The notes beneath the pieces were generated by a model. The model did no database searches. It was given only the letters and a program-made list of their open reading frames with translations, and had not been told where the DNA came from. The position numbers were made by a program, and so were the translations under genes. Of a DNA stretch of 64,000 bases, positions 9,261 through 20,397 are shown one piece after another (position 1 is the stretch's first letter; every line of letters begins with the position of its first letter). Source of the DNA: Roseinatronobacter sp. S2 (GTDB taxonomy: Bacteria; Pseudomonadota; Alphaproteobacteria; Rhodobacterales; Rhodobacteraceae). The DNA lies in NCBI RefSeq assembly GCF_029581395.1, contig NZ_CP121113.1, positions 1,174,001 through 1,238,000 of the forward strand. The letters run 5' to 3'.

Positions 9261-10293
9261 GCGTCTTCTCCTTGTTGTGTATGCTCGTGCCGGGAAGTGC
9301 CGGTTTGTCCGGCATCATTATACAGGTGACAGGCCACGAAATGGCCCGACTCAAGTTCTCGGAATTCAGGGTCGATTTCACGACAGATATCCATGACCTT
9401 CGGGCAGCGGTTGCAGAAATTGCACCCCTGCGGCGGGTTCGCAGGCGACGGGACATCGCCTTTCAGGATAATGCGTTCCACGCGCTCTTCGCTTGCGGGG
9501 TCGGGATCAGGAACCGCCGACAGCAACGCTTGCGTATAGGGGTGCAGCGGTTCGGCATACAGGGCGTCGCGCGGGGCCAGTTCGATGAACTTGCCCAGAT
9601 ACATCACGGCCACGCGGTCTGCGATATGACGCACCATCGACAGATCATGGCTGATGAACATATAGGTCAGGCCAAGCCTGTCCTGCAATTCTTCCAGCAG
9701 GTTCACGACCTGCGCCTGAATAGACACATCCAGCGCGGCAATGGGTTCGTCGCAGATGATGAATTTCGGATTCAGCGCAAGTGCCCGCGCAATCCCGATA
9801 CGCTGGCGTTGCCCCCCCGAGAAGGAATGCGGATACCGGTTGACGAAATTCCGGTTCAGCCCGACAGCATCCATCAACTCATAAATGCGCTCCAGTTTGC
9901 GGGCCTTGGACCAGTCCGTATGCTCGTCCATCGGCTCGCCGATAATGCCTGCAACCGTCATACGCGGGTTCAGACTGGCTTGCGGGTCCTGAAACACCAT
10001 TTGCATGGTGGGCCGGAGTTTGCGCAGCGCGGACTGGCTTTTGCTGCCGATCTCGACCCCGTCAATCTTGATGCTGCCGTCAGTGATATCATACAGCCGC
10101 AAAACTGCCCGCCCGCAGGTGGATTTGCCGCAACCGGATTCGCCGACGATGCCCAGTGTTTCACCTTCGAAAATGTCGAAACTGACATCATCCACGGCTT
10201 TCACATCGCCGACATGCCGCCGCAAAACCCCCGCATGAATGGGAAAATACATCTTGAGGTTGCGCACCTCTACAAGCTTGCGGCGCGGCTTTG

Positions 10294-10297
<4 letters not shown>
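9257..10297 (-). CDS. Peptide ABC transporter ATPase, DppF/OppF type
   Basis: The 346-residue ATPase starts at the ATG at 10297, overlapping the preceding ATPase gene by ATGA; the reading from 10330 is only an upstream extension. It has Walker A GESGCGKST, a Q-loop in MVFQDPQASLNPR, signature SGGQRQRIGIARAL and Walker B FIICDEPIAALD. The C-terminal oligopeptide-transporter extension contains CNFCNRCPKVMDIC, the cysteine cluster that some members use for an iron-sulfur centre. It would pair with the DppD-like ATPase to drive import. Confidence 0.92.
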
Positions 10298-11292
<995 letters not shown>

Positions 11293-11761
11293 GATCCCCC
11301 CTGTGGGATTGCGGTATTTGGTGGCATTTGTGGCATGCCTTGGAATTGAGTTTGGTTGAATTTCTGTGAACGGGCAACAAAAAATTCCTGACCCAAGATA
11401 AGGCGGACTGCTTTTAGCAGAAAAATAGCGGCGCTGCCGTAAACGTGATGACGGGGACGATCACTCCGCATGGAAATTATGCGTCGGCGGTCTGCGCGTA
11501 TGCCAGTTGCGGATTCATGATCGTTCAGTGCACCCGTTTTGGGGGTGCGTGACTGCTTGGGGCCGCGCGGGTTATCCGCCATCCAACCCAATTCTGGTGT
11601 TCCTGCGTGGCGGGCAAAGAACCGTCTTTACAGGTGCCATCCACACCGGAAGGCACAAGCCGAAGCCCGCCTTGCGACAGCCGTCACCGGATTGATCAGA
11701 AAGCATTGCAATCGTTGCAGGTATAGTATCTTTTGTGGCGGAAAATGTGGAGGAGATTGTC
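11293..11761. other. Intergenic region between divergent dpp-like and tct-like operons
   Basis: About 470 bases with no convincing gene: short frames in it are arginine/proline-rich shadows without ribosome binding sites. It must hold the promoters for both divergent operons. I saw no clear operator or riboswitch-like structure. Confidence 0.5.
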
Positions 11762-12739
11762 GTGAAGATTCAACTAACGTGCCGTATGGCGCTTGCAAGC
11801 GCCGTTGCTTTGGCTGCATTTCCCGCCGTAGCGCAGGACACATGGCCAACCGCGCCTGTCCGTGTTTTTGTCGGGTTTCCTGCCGGGTCATCGCCTGACA
11901 CCTTGGCACGCATCGTCACAGATGAACTGGCGCAACGCCTGGGCCAACCGGTTGTGATTGAAAACCGACCCGGCGCTGGTGGTGTGATCGGTGTGCAGCA
12001 AATGCTGGTATCGGCAGGTGACGGGCATACATTCGGCACAACGATCAATGGCCCACTGACGACAGCGCAACGCATGATGGACAGCACCGGGTTCGACGTA
12101 GGGTCGGATATATTGCCGGTAACGTTGATTGCCACCTCTCCGCTGGTGCTTGCGGTTTCTGCCGAAAGCGACATGGTTGATCTGGAAAGCTTCATTGCCG
12201 CTGCCGGGGCCGGTGATGAAGCCATCGCCTATGGCTCTGTCGGGCAAGGCTCGGGCGCGCATCTGACGGCCGAGTTGTTCGCATCCGAGGCAGACGTCAG
12301 CATGTTGCACATCCCGTTCACCAGCTACGCCGAGGTCACAACCTCGATCCTTGGTAACGAGATTGATGCAGGTTTCATGGCACCATCCGCTGCCCTGCCT
12401 TTTGTCGAGGCAGGCACGATGCGTATGCTGGGCATCACCTCGTCCGAGCCGTTTGCGCAGGCACCTGACGTTCCCCTGATCGCCGGAAATGCCGGTCTGC
12501 CCGATGATTTCCGCGCCGAGTTGTGGAACGCGTTCATCGCGCCCGCCGGAACAGATGGAGCAATCATCGAGCGCCTGAATGCCGAGATTTCGGAGATCCT
12601 TGCTGATCCCGCTGTTCAGGAACAATTGCTGATCATCGGCTGGCAGGCCGCGCCGGGGTCCGCGGATGATCTGCGCCAGCGCATTGTTGATGATACGGCA
12701 ATGTGGGGCGCGGTGATTGACCGCGTTCAGGCACAGTAA
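11762..12739 (+). CDS. tctC: Tripartite tricarboxylate transporter substrate-binding protein (TctC/Bug family)
   Basis: The start is GTG 11762, 7 bases after GGAGGA at 11749-11754; the longer frame from 11735 would run through the ribosome binding site. The 325-residue product has a signal peptide ending in FPAVAQ, then the Bug-family motif VRVFVGFPAGSSPDTLAR and VVIENRPGAGGVIG. These high-affinity periplasmic proteins deliver carboxylates (citrate, tricarballylate, terephthalate and others) to TctAB. It is followed directly by tctB and tctA. Confidence 0.92.
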   Translation: MKIQLTCRMALASAVALAAFPAVAQDTWPTAPVRVFVGFPAGSSPDTLARIVTDELAQRLGQPVVIENRPGAGGVIGVQQMLVSAGDGHTFGTTINGPLTTAQRMMDSTGFDVGSDILPVTLIATSPLVLAVSAESDMVDLESFIAAAGAGDEAIAYGSVGQGSGAHLTAELFASEADVSMLHIPFTSYAEVTTSILGNEIDAGFMAPSAALPFVEAGTMRMLGITSSEPFAQAPDVPLIAGNAGLPDDFRAELWNAFIAPAGTDGAIIERLNAEISEILADPAVQEQLLIIGWQAAPGSADDLRQRIVDDTAMWGAVIDRVQAQ

Positions 12740-12749
12740 CAGGTTCGAT

Positions 12750-13196
12750 ATGCGGCGCGACTGGCCTGATATCTTCGGCGGCGTGATACTGGCCGCCATC
12801 GGTGTCGGCGCGGCCCTCTGGGCTGCAATGTATTATGATATCGGAACCCTGCGCCGAATGGGGCCGGGGGCCTTTCCTGTTGTGTTGGGCTGCGCGCTTT
12901 TCGTGCTGGGTATGGTGATTGCCGTGCCTGCAATGGGGCGCACAGCCGCCGCACCCAAGGTCGAACCTGCTGCCGCGGTGGCGGTTTTGGCGGCGATCGT
13001 GATCTTCGCGCTTTGCTTGTCGCGTCTGGGGCTTGCAGGCGCGACAGCCGCCGCTGTGCTGGTCGCCACCCTGCCTGCACCGCGCAAGGGCTGGGTCTGG
13101 CGTGTTGTGCTTGCGGCGGTGGTTACGGTGCTGACGGTCCTTGTGTTCAGTGTGGGTTTGCGGATGACCCTGCCAGTCTGGCCGCGCCTGTCATGA
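12750..13196 (+). CDS. tctB: Tripartite tricarboxylate transporter small membrane subunit (TctB)
   Basis: The 148-residue protein starts at ATG 12750, 10 bases after tctC. It begins MRRDWPDIFGGVILAAIG and contains the TctB motif LRRMGPGAFPVVLG; four hydrophobic segments fit the family topology. It is the small subunit of the cation-coupled importer. Its stop codon overlaps the start of tctA as ATGA, implying translational coupling. Confidence 0.9.
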   Translation: MRRDWPDIFGGVILAAIGVGAALWAAMYYDIGTLRRMGPGAFPVVLGCALFVLGMVIAVPAMGRTAAAPKVEPAAAVAVLAAIVIFALCLSRLGLAGATAAAVLVATLPAPRKGWVWRVVLAAVVTVLTVLVFSVGLRMTLPVWPRLS

Positions 13197-14692
13197 CAAC
13201 ATGGGAAGGGCTGCTATTCGGCATCAGCTTTGTCACGCAGCCCGAAGTGCTGATCTATTGCCTGCTGGGCGTAGTCTTGGGCACCTTTGTCGGCGTTTTG
13301 CCGGGGATTGGCGCAATGGCGGCCATTTCGCTGCTGTTGCCCATCACCTATTACATCACGGCCGAGGCGGCGCTGATCATGTTGGCCGGTGTCTATTACG
13401 GCGCGCAATATGGCGGGGCGGTGGCGTCAATCCTGCTGCGGCTGCCGGGCACGCCGCAATCGGCGGTGACCACGCTGGACGGCTACCCGATGGCGCAGAA
13501 CGGGCGCGCGGGCGTTGCGCTGTTCACGGCGATGGTGTCTTCCTTCACCGGCTCTATGATCGGGATACTTGTTCTGGTGGTGCTGGCAGGCTGGCTGTCG
13601 CGTGCGGCCACGGCCTTTGGCGCGGCGGATTATGCGGCGATGATGATCCTTGGCCTTGTCGCGGCATCTACAATCGGATCATCGCGCCCCGCCAAGGGGT
13701 TTGCGATGGTCACGTTGGGGTTGCTCCTGGGCTGTATTGGCACCGACGTCAATTCCGGCGCGCAGCGCTTCACCTTTGGCCGGACAGAGTTTCTGGACGG
13801 GATCAACCTTGTGGCCTTGGCGATGGGGCTGTTTGGCGTGGCCGAGGTTATCGCCAATGTCCGCAACCCTGACCGTCAGGGCGTGGCGGAACGGATAGGG
13901 TTAAAGCGCCTGATGCCCAGTCGGGACGATCTGCGACGCATGGCGTTTCCGACCCTGCGCGGCAGCGCGCTGGGCAGTTTCTTCGGCGCATTGCCCGGAA
14001 CCGGCTCAACCCTGTCATCGTTCCTGAGCTATTCGATGGAACGCCGCCTTGCGCGCCAGCCGGAACGGTTTGGAAAAGGGGCGGTTGAGGGTGTGGCCGG
14101 ACCTGAATCCGCCAATAATTCTGCCGCCATCACGGCCTTTGCGCCGACCCTGACCCTTGGTATTCCGGGGGATCCGATCATGGCGTTGATGCTGGGCGCG
14201 CTGGTGATCCACGGCATCCAGCCCGGCCCGATGATGCTGGAAGCCCGGCCTGAAATGTTTTGGGGGCTGGTCGCCAGTTTCGGGATTGGCAACCTGCTGC
14301 TGCTGGTCCTGAACCTGCCGCTAATCGGGATATGGGTGTCGATGCTGCGCATTCCGTTCAACTATCTCTATCCGGCGATCCTCGTGTTTCTGTGCCTTGG
14401 TGTCTATTCGGTAAGGGGGCTGACGTTCGACATCGTGGCCGTCGCAGGGATCGGGTTGGCCGGGTATTTGCTGGCCATCGCCAAATTCAGCCCCGCGCTG
14501 CTGTTGCTGGGTTTTGTGCTTGGTCCGCTGATCGAGACGAACCTGCGCCGCGCTTTTCTGATTTCGCGCGGCGATCCGATGGTATTTCTTGAACGGCCCA
14601 TCGCTGCGGGTTTCGTCATCGCAACCGTGGCGCTGTTGCTTTTGCCCCTATGGCAGGCGTGGCGACGGCGCGGCGCTGGCGCGCGTCAATAA
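13193..14692 (+). CDS. tctA: Tripartite tricarboxylate transporter large permease (TctA)
   Basis: The 499-residue subunit starts at ATG 13193, which overlaps the tctB stop; the frame is open to 13013 but that part is the shadow of tctB. It has the TctA signatures GVLPGIGAMAAISLLLP near the N-terminus and GALPGTGSTLSSFLSYS in the second half, together with GPESANNSAAITAF and TLGIPGDPIMALMLGAL. About ten to twelve membrane helices are expected. It is the solute channel, powered by an ion gradient, that accepts ligand from TctC. Confidence 0.95.
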   Translation: MTTWEGLLFGISFVTQPEVLIYCLLGVVLGTFVGVLPGIGAMAAISLLLPITYYITAEAALIMLAGVYYGAQYGGAVASILLRLPGTPQSAVTTLDGYPMAQNGRAGVALFTAMVSSFTGSMIGILVLVVLAGWLSRAATAFGAADYAAMMILGLVAASTIGSSRPAKGFAMVTLGLLLGCIGTDVNSGAQRFTFGRTEFLDGINLVALAMGLFGVAEVIANVRNPDRQGVAERIGLKRLMPSRDDLRRMAFPTLRGSALGSFFGALPGTGSTLSSFLSYSMERRLARQPERFGKGAVEGVAGPESANNSAAITAFAPTLTLGIPGDPIMALMLGALVIHGIQPGPMMLEARPEMFWGLVASFGIGNLLLLVLNLPLIGIWVSMLRIPFNYLYPAILVFLCLGVYSVRGLTFDIVAVAGIGLAGYLLAIAKFSPALLLLGFVLGPLIETNLRRAFLISRGDPMVFLERPIAAGFVIATVALLLLPLWQAWRRRGAGARQ

Positions 14693-14807
14693 GCTGGCCG
14701 GAAGCGGGCGGGGGCCAAACGCTGTGAACCCCGTCGCCGCGACACGGTATTGCATCGCTGGATCAAAGATCAGGGGGCGCTTTGCAACACTGTGGTGTTG
14801 TCGGTGC

Positions 14808-16103
14808 TCATGCGGGCACCTGTTGGGTTAACTGGCGCAAGTTGGGCAGGAAGCGGTCCAGAAAGCGTGTGGTTGCGGGCATGAAATGGCTTCCATGATG
14901 ATAGCAGGGATCCAGCGAAGTTACGATCATTCGCCCCGGCGTGCTGGTGCGGTCGTCATAGGCAATAGGGTGGCCCGCGCCATCGCGCATCAGAACCTGC
15001 GCGCCTGCGGGCGGGTCGAAATACCCGTGCAGATGCCATGTCACATCGGCATCGGTCATGGTCTCCAGCAGCGGGTGCCGTGATGCGATCTGCACGCCCA
15101 ACTTTGCCCCCGGTGTCAGCCACCACCACCAATTCGTATCTGTGGGGGTAAAGTTCACATGCGGCAGCCACAAATCACTGCGGCTTTCGCCCATGGCAAT
15201 GATGGTGCCACCCGCCGCCAGATGCGCGGCCAGCAGCCCGCGCTGGGCGATCATGCGTTGGGGCGGGGTGCGACAGGTCACAAACAGCACATCTTCCGGC
15301 AACAGGGTCGCGCCAATCTGTTCGGGTGTGATCACCAGATCGAAGGTGTCGCGGTAGCGCGGCCCTTCAAGCGTCTGGATCTGGTAGTAGGTGCCCGCAT
15401 TCGTGGCAATCAGGCGCGGGGCATCGCCGGTATCGCGCGGGCGCGCGGGCGTGGTGAAGGCGCGCGCATCAGGTGGTGTGGCCACGCGCGGGGCAGTATC
15501 TGAAACGCATGCGCCGCCCCCCGCCCAGACGATCAGGTTGGCCCAGACCCGCGCGCCAATCTTGTGCATTGTGGCGATCTGGGCCAGATCATTGCCCGCA
15601 TGGCTGAAAATCGCACCCCCGCCGGGCCGGTGCCAGACCCAGTCGACCGGCACAGTGTCGCCAAGCGTGTTCAACACCACCGCGCCCGAGGGTGGCGGAT
15701 TGGCCCCGCGCCCGTAAAAGCCCGCAACACCCTTGTTGGCTTCCAGCTCTTTCAGTTGAAAGCCCGCAAAGACCGGATGCGCCACCCGCGCGGCCAGTGT
15801 GAAATCAGCGCGTTTGGGGGCGGGGATGGGTTGATAGGGTTCCAACCCCGCGACCAGCGGGCGGACCAGATGGCCATTGAACACCCAGCGCCCGCCTGTA
15901 TCCAGAAACCGTGACAGGGCAGGGCGCAGGGCCATCATGGCATCCTGATCAAGCAGCATGCCGGTGATCAAACCGCGATGCGCCAGAAGCGCCGCTTCCG
16001 TCAGGTCGGTTTGCGCAATGATTGTCACATGTCCGGCCGCTTCGGCCTGCATTATGGGTTCGGGGGGCTGGCCATGGCCAGAATGCAGCCAGATCACGCG
16101 CAT
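14808..16103 (-). CDS. Conserved protein of unknown function linked to a metal-chelate ABC importer
   Basis: Starting at the ATG at 16103 (10-base overlap with the ATPase gene) the protein has 431 residues and no signal peptide or membrane helix. It opens MRVIWLHSGHGQPPEP, which with DTGGRWVFNGHL and LLAAHLAAGGTIIAMGE suggests one or two Rossmann-like, possibly glutamine-amidotransferase-like, folds (inference). A run of four tryptophans occurs in DTNWWWWLTPGAKLG. I do not recognise a named family. It is the last gene of the minus-strand fecBCD-like operon, so it may process the imported chelate or its ligand. Confidence 0.75.
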   Translation of the reverse strand: MRVIWLHSGHGQPPEPIMQAEAAGHVTIIAQTDLTEAALLAHRGLITGMLLDQDAMMALRPALSRFLDTGGRWVFNGHLVRPLVAGLEPYQPIPAPKRADFTLAARVAHPVFAGFQLKELEANKGVAGFYGRGANPPPSGAVVLNTLGDTVPVDWVWHRPGGGAIFSHAGNDLAQIATMHKIGARVWANLIVWAGGGACVSDTAPRVATPPDARAFTTPARPRDTGDAPRLIATNAGTYYQIQTLEGPRYRDTFDLVITPEQIGATLLPEDVLFVTCRTPPQRMIAQRGLLAAHLAAGGTIIAMGESRSDLWLPHVNFTPTDTNWWWWLTPGAKLGVQIASRHPLLETMTDADVTWHLHGYFDPPAGAQVLMRDGAGHPIAYDDRTSTPGRMIVTSLDPCYHHGSHFMPATTRFLDRFLPNLRQLTQQVPA

Positions 16104-16861
16104 AGGGCGTCCTTTCCTGTGAATTCGGGCAGCATTGCGATGCGCCCTTGGGGTCCGTCCGGGCGCACCCAATGCATGGGAACGCCGTAAAGTTCAGCCA
16201 TCAGATCAGGGGTGATCATCTGCGCGACCGGGCCCTGCACCACGGTGCCGCCCGGCATCATCAGCACCACATCATCGGCCACGGCCAGCGCGTGGTTGGG
16301 GTCATGTGTGGTGAACACGATCGCCCTGTCGCGCGCCCGGTTCAGGGTGGAAATCAGCGCAAGCGTGCGCGCCTGATTGCCGAGATCCAGTGCGGATGTC
16401 GGTTCATCCAGCACCAGCGCGTCCGATCCTGTGGCCAGCGCGCGGGCGATCAGGATCATCTGGCGTTGCCCACCCGACATGCGGTCATAACGCAGATCGG
16501 ACAGCGAACATGCGCCCACCTGCACCAGTGCCGCGTGTGCTGCGTCCGTATCATCCGGTCCGGGCTGGCCAAACAGGCCCAGCCGCGCCGCGCGGCCCAT
16601 TGTCACCACATCCAGCCCCGAAAGTTTTGCCTGTGATGCGCCGTGCTGGGGCACATAGCCCACAATGGCGGGTGCGTGGCGGTGGCCCTGATCCAGTGGC
16701 TGAAACCCCAGAATGCTGCGCAACAACGTGGTTTTCCCGCGCCCGTTCGGCCCCAGAATGGCGGTCGTGCGCCCCAGCGGCACATCAATCGACAGCCCCG
16801 CGAACACCCGCAGCGCGCCAAAGCGCAGGCTTGCTTGCGACACCCCGATCATGCGTGCCAC
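16094..16861 (-). CDS. Metal-chelate (siderophore/cobalamin-type) ABC transporter ATPase, FecE/BtuD-like
   Basis: A 255-residue ATPase with Walker A GPNGRGKTT, signature MSGGQRQMILIARAL, Walker B ALVLDEPTSALD and the switch histidine in VFTTHDPNHAL. Size and motifs fit the FecE/BtuD/FepC family. Its start overlaps the permease gene by 13 bases and its end overlaps the unknown gene downstream by 10, so all four genes form one transcript. The imported ligand (ferric siderophore, heme, cobalamin or molybdate) is not determined by sequence. Confidence 0.92.
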   Translation of the reverse strand: MARMIGVSQASLRFGALRVFAGLSIDVPLGRTTAILGPNGRGKTTLLRSILGFQPLDQGHRHAPAIVGYVPQHGASQAKLSGLDVVTMGRAARLGLFGQPGPDDTDAAHAALVQVGACSLSDLRYDRMSGGQRQMILIARALATGSDALVLDEPTSALDLGNQARTLALISTLNRARDRAIVFTTHDPNHALAVADDVVLMMPGGTVVQGPVAQMITPDLMAELYGVPMHWVRPDGPQGRIAMLPEFTGKDALCA

Positions 16862-17901
16862 GCGCGTTTGAAATGCTGGCGCAACAGCACCGCAAAGACC
16901 GGCGCACCGATCAGCGCAGTCAACACGCCCAGCGGTATTTCTGCGGCTGTCAGCGTGCGTGCCATCGTGTCGATCAGCACCAGATAGGCCGCGCCCAACA
17001 GCGCCGATGCGGGAATAAGGCGGCGGTGATCCTCGCCCACGATCAGGCGCGCGGCATGGGGCACCACAAGGCCGATCCAGCCGATAACGCCCGCCACGGC
17101 AACAGATGTGCCGGTCATCATCGTGGCGGCAATGAAGATGAACCAGCGTTCGCGGTCAGGGTTCACCCCCAAGGAACGCGCCTCTGCTTCGTCCAGCGCC
17201 AGCAGGTTCAGCCGGTAGCGCAGCGACCACACAAGCGCCAGCCCAAGCGCCATACCGGGCACAGCCAACCCCAGCCGCGCCCATGTCGCCGTCGAGAATG
17301 ACCCCATCAGCCAATAGACAATCGCAGGCAGGGATGAATTCGGGTCCGCCAGAAATTGCAGCACAGATACCAATGCAGCAAAAAACGCCCCCACAATCAT
17401 GCCTGCAAGGATAACGGTCAGCACCTCTGTCCGGCCATTGATATGGGCCAACAGCCCGACCAGCACCAGCGCGGCCAGACCAAAGACAAAGGACATGCCC
17501 AGCAGCACCACCCCGTGAAAGCCCAGCAGGATCGCCAGCGCCCCGCCAAAGGCCCCGCCCTGACTGATGCCCAGCACTTGCGGGCTGACCAGCGGGTTGC
17601 GGAACACGCCTTGCAATGCGGCCCCGCCCACGGCCAGCGCGGCCCCCGACAGGGCGGCCAGCAGCACACGCGGCAGGCGCACCAATTCGACAATGCGTTC
17701 GTCCATGGTGTCCGCGCTGCCCGACAAATCCCAGACCCGTGCCCACAGGATTTCCACGACCCTTATCCAGGGCACTTCAAAACGTCCGGCGCTGATGGAA
17801 TACAGCATGGCCAGCACCAGACACACCACCATCGCGGGAAACACCCCAAGGCGCAGCGCAAGTCGCGCGCGCCTTGGGGCCTGATCCAGTGCAACACTCA
17901 T
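16849..17901 (-). CDS. Metal-chelate ABC transporter permease (FecCD/BtuC family)
   Basis: The 350-residue membrane protein starts at the ATG at 17901, overlapping the binding-protein stop as ATGA. It shows the FecCD signatures LVRLPRVLLAALSGAALAVGGAALQGVFRNPLxSP, split around residue 95, and GWIGLVVPHAARLIVG. About ten helices are expected. A single permease gene implies a homodimeric channel, as in BtuC. It is the second gene of the operon. Confidence 0.93.
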   Translation of the reverse strand: MSVALDQAPRRARLALRLGVFPAMVVCLVLAMLYSISAGRFEVPWIRVVEILWARVWDLSGSADTMDERIVELVRLPRVLLAALSGAALAVGGAALQGVFRNPLVSPQVLGISQGGAFGGALAILLGFHGVVLLGMSFVFGLAALVLVGLLAHINGRTEVLTVILAGMIVGAFFAALVSVLQFLADPNSSLPAIVYWLMGSFSTATWARLGLAVPGMALGLALVWSLRYRLNLLALDEAEARSLGVNPDRERWFIFIAATMMTGTSVAVAGVIGWIGLVVPHAARLIVGEDHRRLIPASALLGAAYLVLIDTMARTLTAAEIPLGVLTALIGAPVFAVLLRQHFKRAWHA

Positions 17902-18968
17902 GGGGCTGCAAATTGCGCGTAGTTTGCCTGACCGCCCTGCATGTCCATCCACAGGATTTCGTCAATATCCGCATCTGTCAGGTCATGGCCATACAACACC
18001 TGATAGGCTGTGCGCATTTCCGAACGCAGGTCATAGTCGAATACATCAGGATGCAGCAGGTTTGCGGTCCACATCCATGTCAGCGGGCTTTCCTGATTGG
18101 GCGGGTCCCAGCGATAGCCGCCAAGCGGCATTTTATAGACGCGCCCGTTCTGTGCGGCATTGGTCAGTGACAGGATCGGGTCGTCCATGATGCGATCAAG
18201 CGTCAGATCGGCCTCGAATGAATTCAGGAAGATGACATCAGGGTTCCATGTTGCAACCTGTTCAACATTGATATCCGCCCAACCGCCGACCATGTCTTCA
18301 GCCGCGTTCCGGCCACCGGCCAGAATATGATACCATGCGTTATAGTTGTTTTCGGTGCCCGATGCGCGCAGGTTGTCCATGGCGCGCAGCAGATACAGCA
18401 CGCTGGGGCGGTCCTCATCAGCCAGACCGGCGGTGCGCGCTTCCATGTCGGCCTGCACTTCCGCGCGCCATTCGATCAGCGGCTCAATCCGTTCCGGCCT
18501 GCCCATCGCGGTTGCGGCCATGGTCATATATTCGCGCGTCAACTCCTCGGACCCGTAGCGGATTGTCATCAGGTTCAGGCCCGCGTTGGTGATCGGGTCA
18601 ATATAATCCGGCCCGCGTCCGGCCCATTGGATGACCAGTTCGGGGTTGACCTGCGCCAGTTCCTCGACATTGGGGATGAAGTTGGGCGCGGTGATGTCTG
18701 ACGGGATGTCGCGCGCTTCAGGAAATATCCGCCCAAGAATGCCTTCCATGATTGCGGATTTCGCGGTCGGGTTCATCCCCACCAGCCGGTCGGTGGCGCC
18801 GTCAATGGCAATCAGTGTTGATGCCATGGGGATGGGAATTGACGCGATCCGCTGCGCGGGCGCGGGCAGTGTGACCTCGCGTCCTTCATGGTCGGTAAAG
18901 CTGATCGGATCGGCAGCAAGCGGAACAGGCACCAGCAAGGTGCAGGCAAAGACAATTGGAAGACGCAT
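17898..18968 (-). CDS. Metal-chelate ABC transporter periplasmic binding protein (FecB/BtuF family)
   Basis: The 356-residue protein has a short signal peptide (MRLPIVFACTLLVPVPLAA) and then the family opening FTDHEGREVTLPAPAQRIAS. The second lobe has the usual WNPDVIFLNS and the region PLGGYRWDPPNQESPL, which resembles binding proteins that carry iron chelates or molybdate (MolA-like); I cannot choose between these. It heads the operon and would hand ligand to the FecCD-type permease. Confidence 0.88.
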   Translation of the reverse strand: MRLPIVFACTLLVPVPLAADPISFTDHEGREVTLPAPAQRIASIPIPMASTLIAIDGATDRLVGMNPTAKSAIMEGILGRIFPEARDIPSDITAPNFIPNVEELAQVNPELVIQWAGRGPDYIDPITNAGLNLMTIRYGSEELTREYMTMAATAMGRPERIEPLIEWRAEVQADMEARTAGLADEDRPSVLYLLRAMDNLRASGTENNYNAWYHILAGGRNAAEDMVGGWADINVEQVATWNPDVIFLNSFEADLTLDRIMDDPILSLTNAAQNGRVYKMPLGGYRWDPPNQESPLTWMWTANLLHPDVFDYDLRSEMRTAYQVLYGHDLTDADIDEILWMDMQGGQANYAQFAAP

Positions 18969-19416
18969 CGTGGCCCTTTATTGGCTTGACCCCGGCACTC
19001 GTCAAATTCTGGCTTGGTTTGATATATGGTCCAAGCCTTCGGCGCGGGGTGCAGTTGTGCATAACCTGGCGCGACCATTCTGGCTTAAGCTTGGTGTGGC
19101 ATTCCCTAGTGAAACAATCGGAATTTGTCAACGAATATGGAAACGGCCAGCGCCACTCTGGGCTGCGTCAGATGGTCACGTTCCAGATTCATACGTGCCA
19201 TTCCGGCCAATGACCGCCGGTTGACACCCGCAGGGCCCCTGTCGTGCGGGCATCGCATCCGCCTGCCGCCTGCACCTGCGCTTGCTTCGCGCTGATGTAT
19301 GGCGCTGGTCAGATGCAGAAAATGCGTCGTGCCAAAGTCCCCTCTGTTCGGACGGGGCGTTCGTGAATGATGTGCGGATATGGTGGGGCCGAATATCACA
19401 ATGAGGAGGCACAACC
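18969..19416. other. Intergenic region between divergent fecB-like and ompA-like genes
   Basis: About 450 bases with only arginine/proline-rich shadow frames. It should contain both promoters. I found no clear Irr, Fur or RirA operator by eye. A GAGGAGG ribosome binding site precedes the rightward gene. Confidence 0.45.
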
Positions 19417-20397
19417 ATGCAGAACAGACATTCCGTCTGGGCTTGCGCCACCATCATGGCGTTTGCGTTTTCCACACCTGCCCAAGCCGATGTCGACGGC
19501 GCGTATGATCACGCTGATATTCCCCGCGTTGCAGGGTCCAGCATCGTCTATTTTGACAGGACAGAATTTGACCGCGCCACCATCCCGACCGGCCCGTATG
19601 ACGATGGCGAGGTTGAGAGCGCCAAGACCATGGAAGGGGAAATACTGTCGCTTAGCTATACGTTTGACAACCCCGATATCTCCACCCTTCAGATCAAGCG
19701 AAACTACATTCAGGCGCTGGAAGATCGCGGGTTTGAGCTGCTGTATACGGCCAGCGGCAGCGACCTTTCCAGCGGGGCTGGCAGGTCGTTTTTCGTGCAT
19801 GGCACCGATATATTCAGCCGCGGTGCGCGGGGCTGCTGCCGGTTGGCAACCCGAACATCGAACCGCGATTTGCGCTATATCGCCGCGATCTCGGGTGATG
19901 GGACTGTGCTGGCGGGGATTGCTGCGTTCAACGCGCGCAGGGTGGACGGGCCGGCAGTGTCCATGGCGGTTGTGACCTCGGACGAGATGGATACCGAAAT
20001 GGACCATCAGCCCCTGACCGCCAGCGAGATGGAGGCTGGTTTGATAGAAGAAGGGCGCGTTGCGGTTCAGGATATCCTGTTTGAGTTCGACTCTGCGCGG
20101 ATATTGCCTGAATCGTCTGATGCTTTGGCAACGGTTGCCGGTCTGATGCGCGATTTGCCTGATATGAACCTGCTTGTCGTCGGACATACCGACAATTCCG
20201 GCAGCTACGATTACAACCTGTCCTTGTCGATGGAACGGGCAACATCGGTGGTGTCATATCTGACACGGCAACACGGAGTATCCGGCGACCGGCTGGACCC
20301 GGCAGGCGCGGGCATGATGGCCCCGATTTCGACCAACCGCACCGAACAGGGCCGCAGCCTGAACCGCCGTGTGGAACTGGTGGAAATGCAACGCTGA
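19417..20397 (+). CDS. OmpA-family outer-membrane/peptidoglycan-binding protein
   Basis: The 326-residue protein has a signal peptide (MQNRHSVWACATIMAFAF, cut after PAQA). An N-terminal region of about 190 residues of unknown fold follows. The C-terminal OmpA domain runs from about residue 215: ILFEFDSARILPES, VVGHTDNSGS and the closing NRRVELVEMQR. The OmpA domain binds diaminopimelate in peptidoglycan. GAGGAGG upstream of ATG 19417 supports the start. It is followed by further secreted proteins on the same strand, which may be functionally related. Confidence 0.9.
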   Translation: MQNRHSVWACATIMAFAFSTPAQADVDGAYDHADIPRVAGSSIVYFDRTEFDRATIPTGPYDDGEVESAKTMEGEILSLSYTFDNPDISTLQIKRNYIQALEDRGFELLYTASGSDLSSGAGRSFFVHGTDIFSRGARGCCRLATRTSNRDLRYIAAISGDGTVLAGIAAFNARRVDGPAVSMAVVTSDEMDTEMDHQPLTASEMEAGLIEEGRVAVQDILFEFDSARILPESSDALATVAGLMRDLPDMNLLVVGHTDNSGSYDYNLSLSMERATSVVSYLTRQHGVSGDRLDPAGAGMMAPISTNRTEQGRSLNRRVELVEMQR

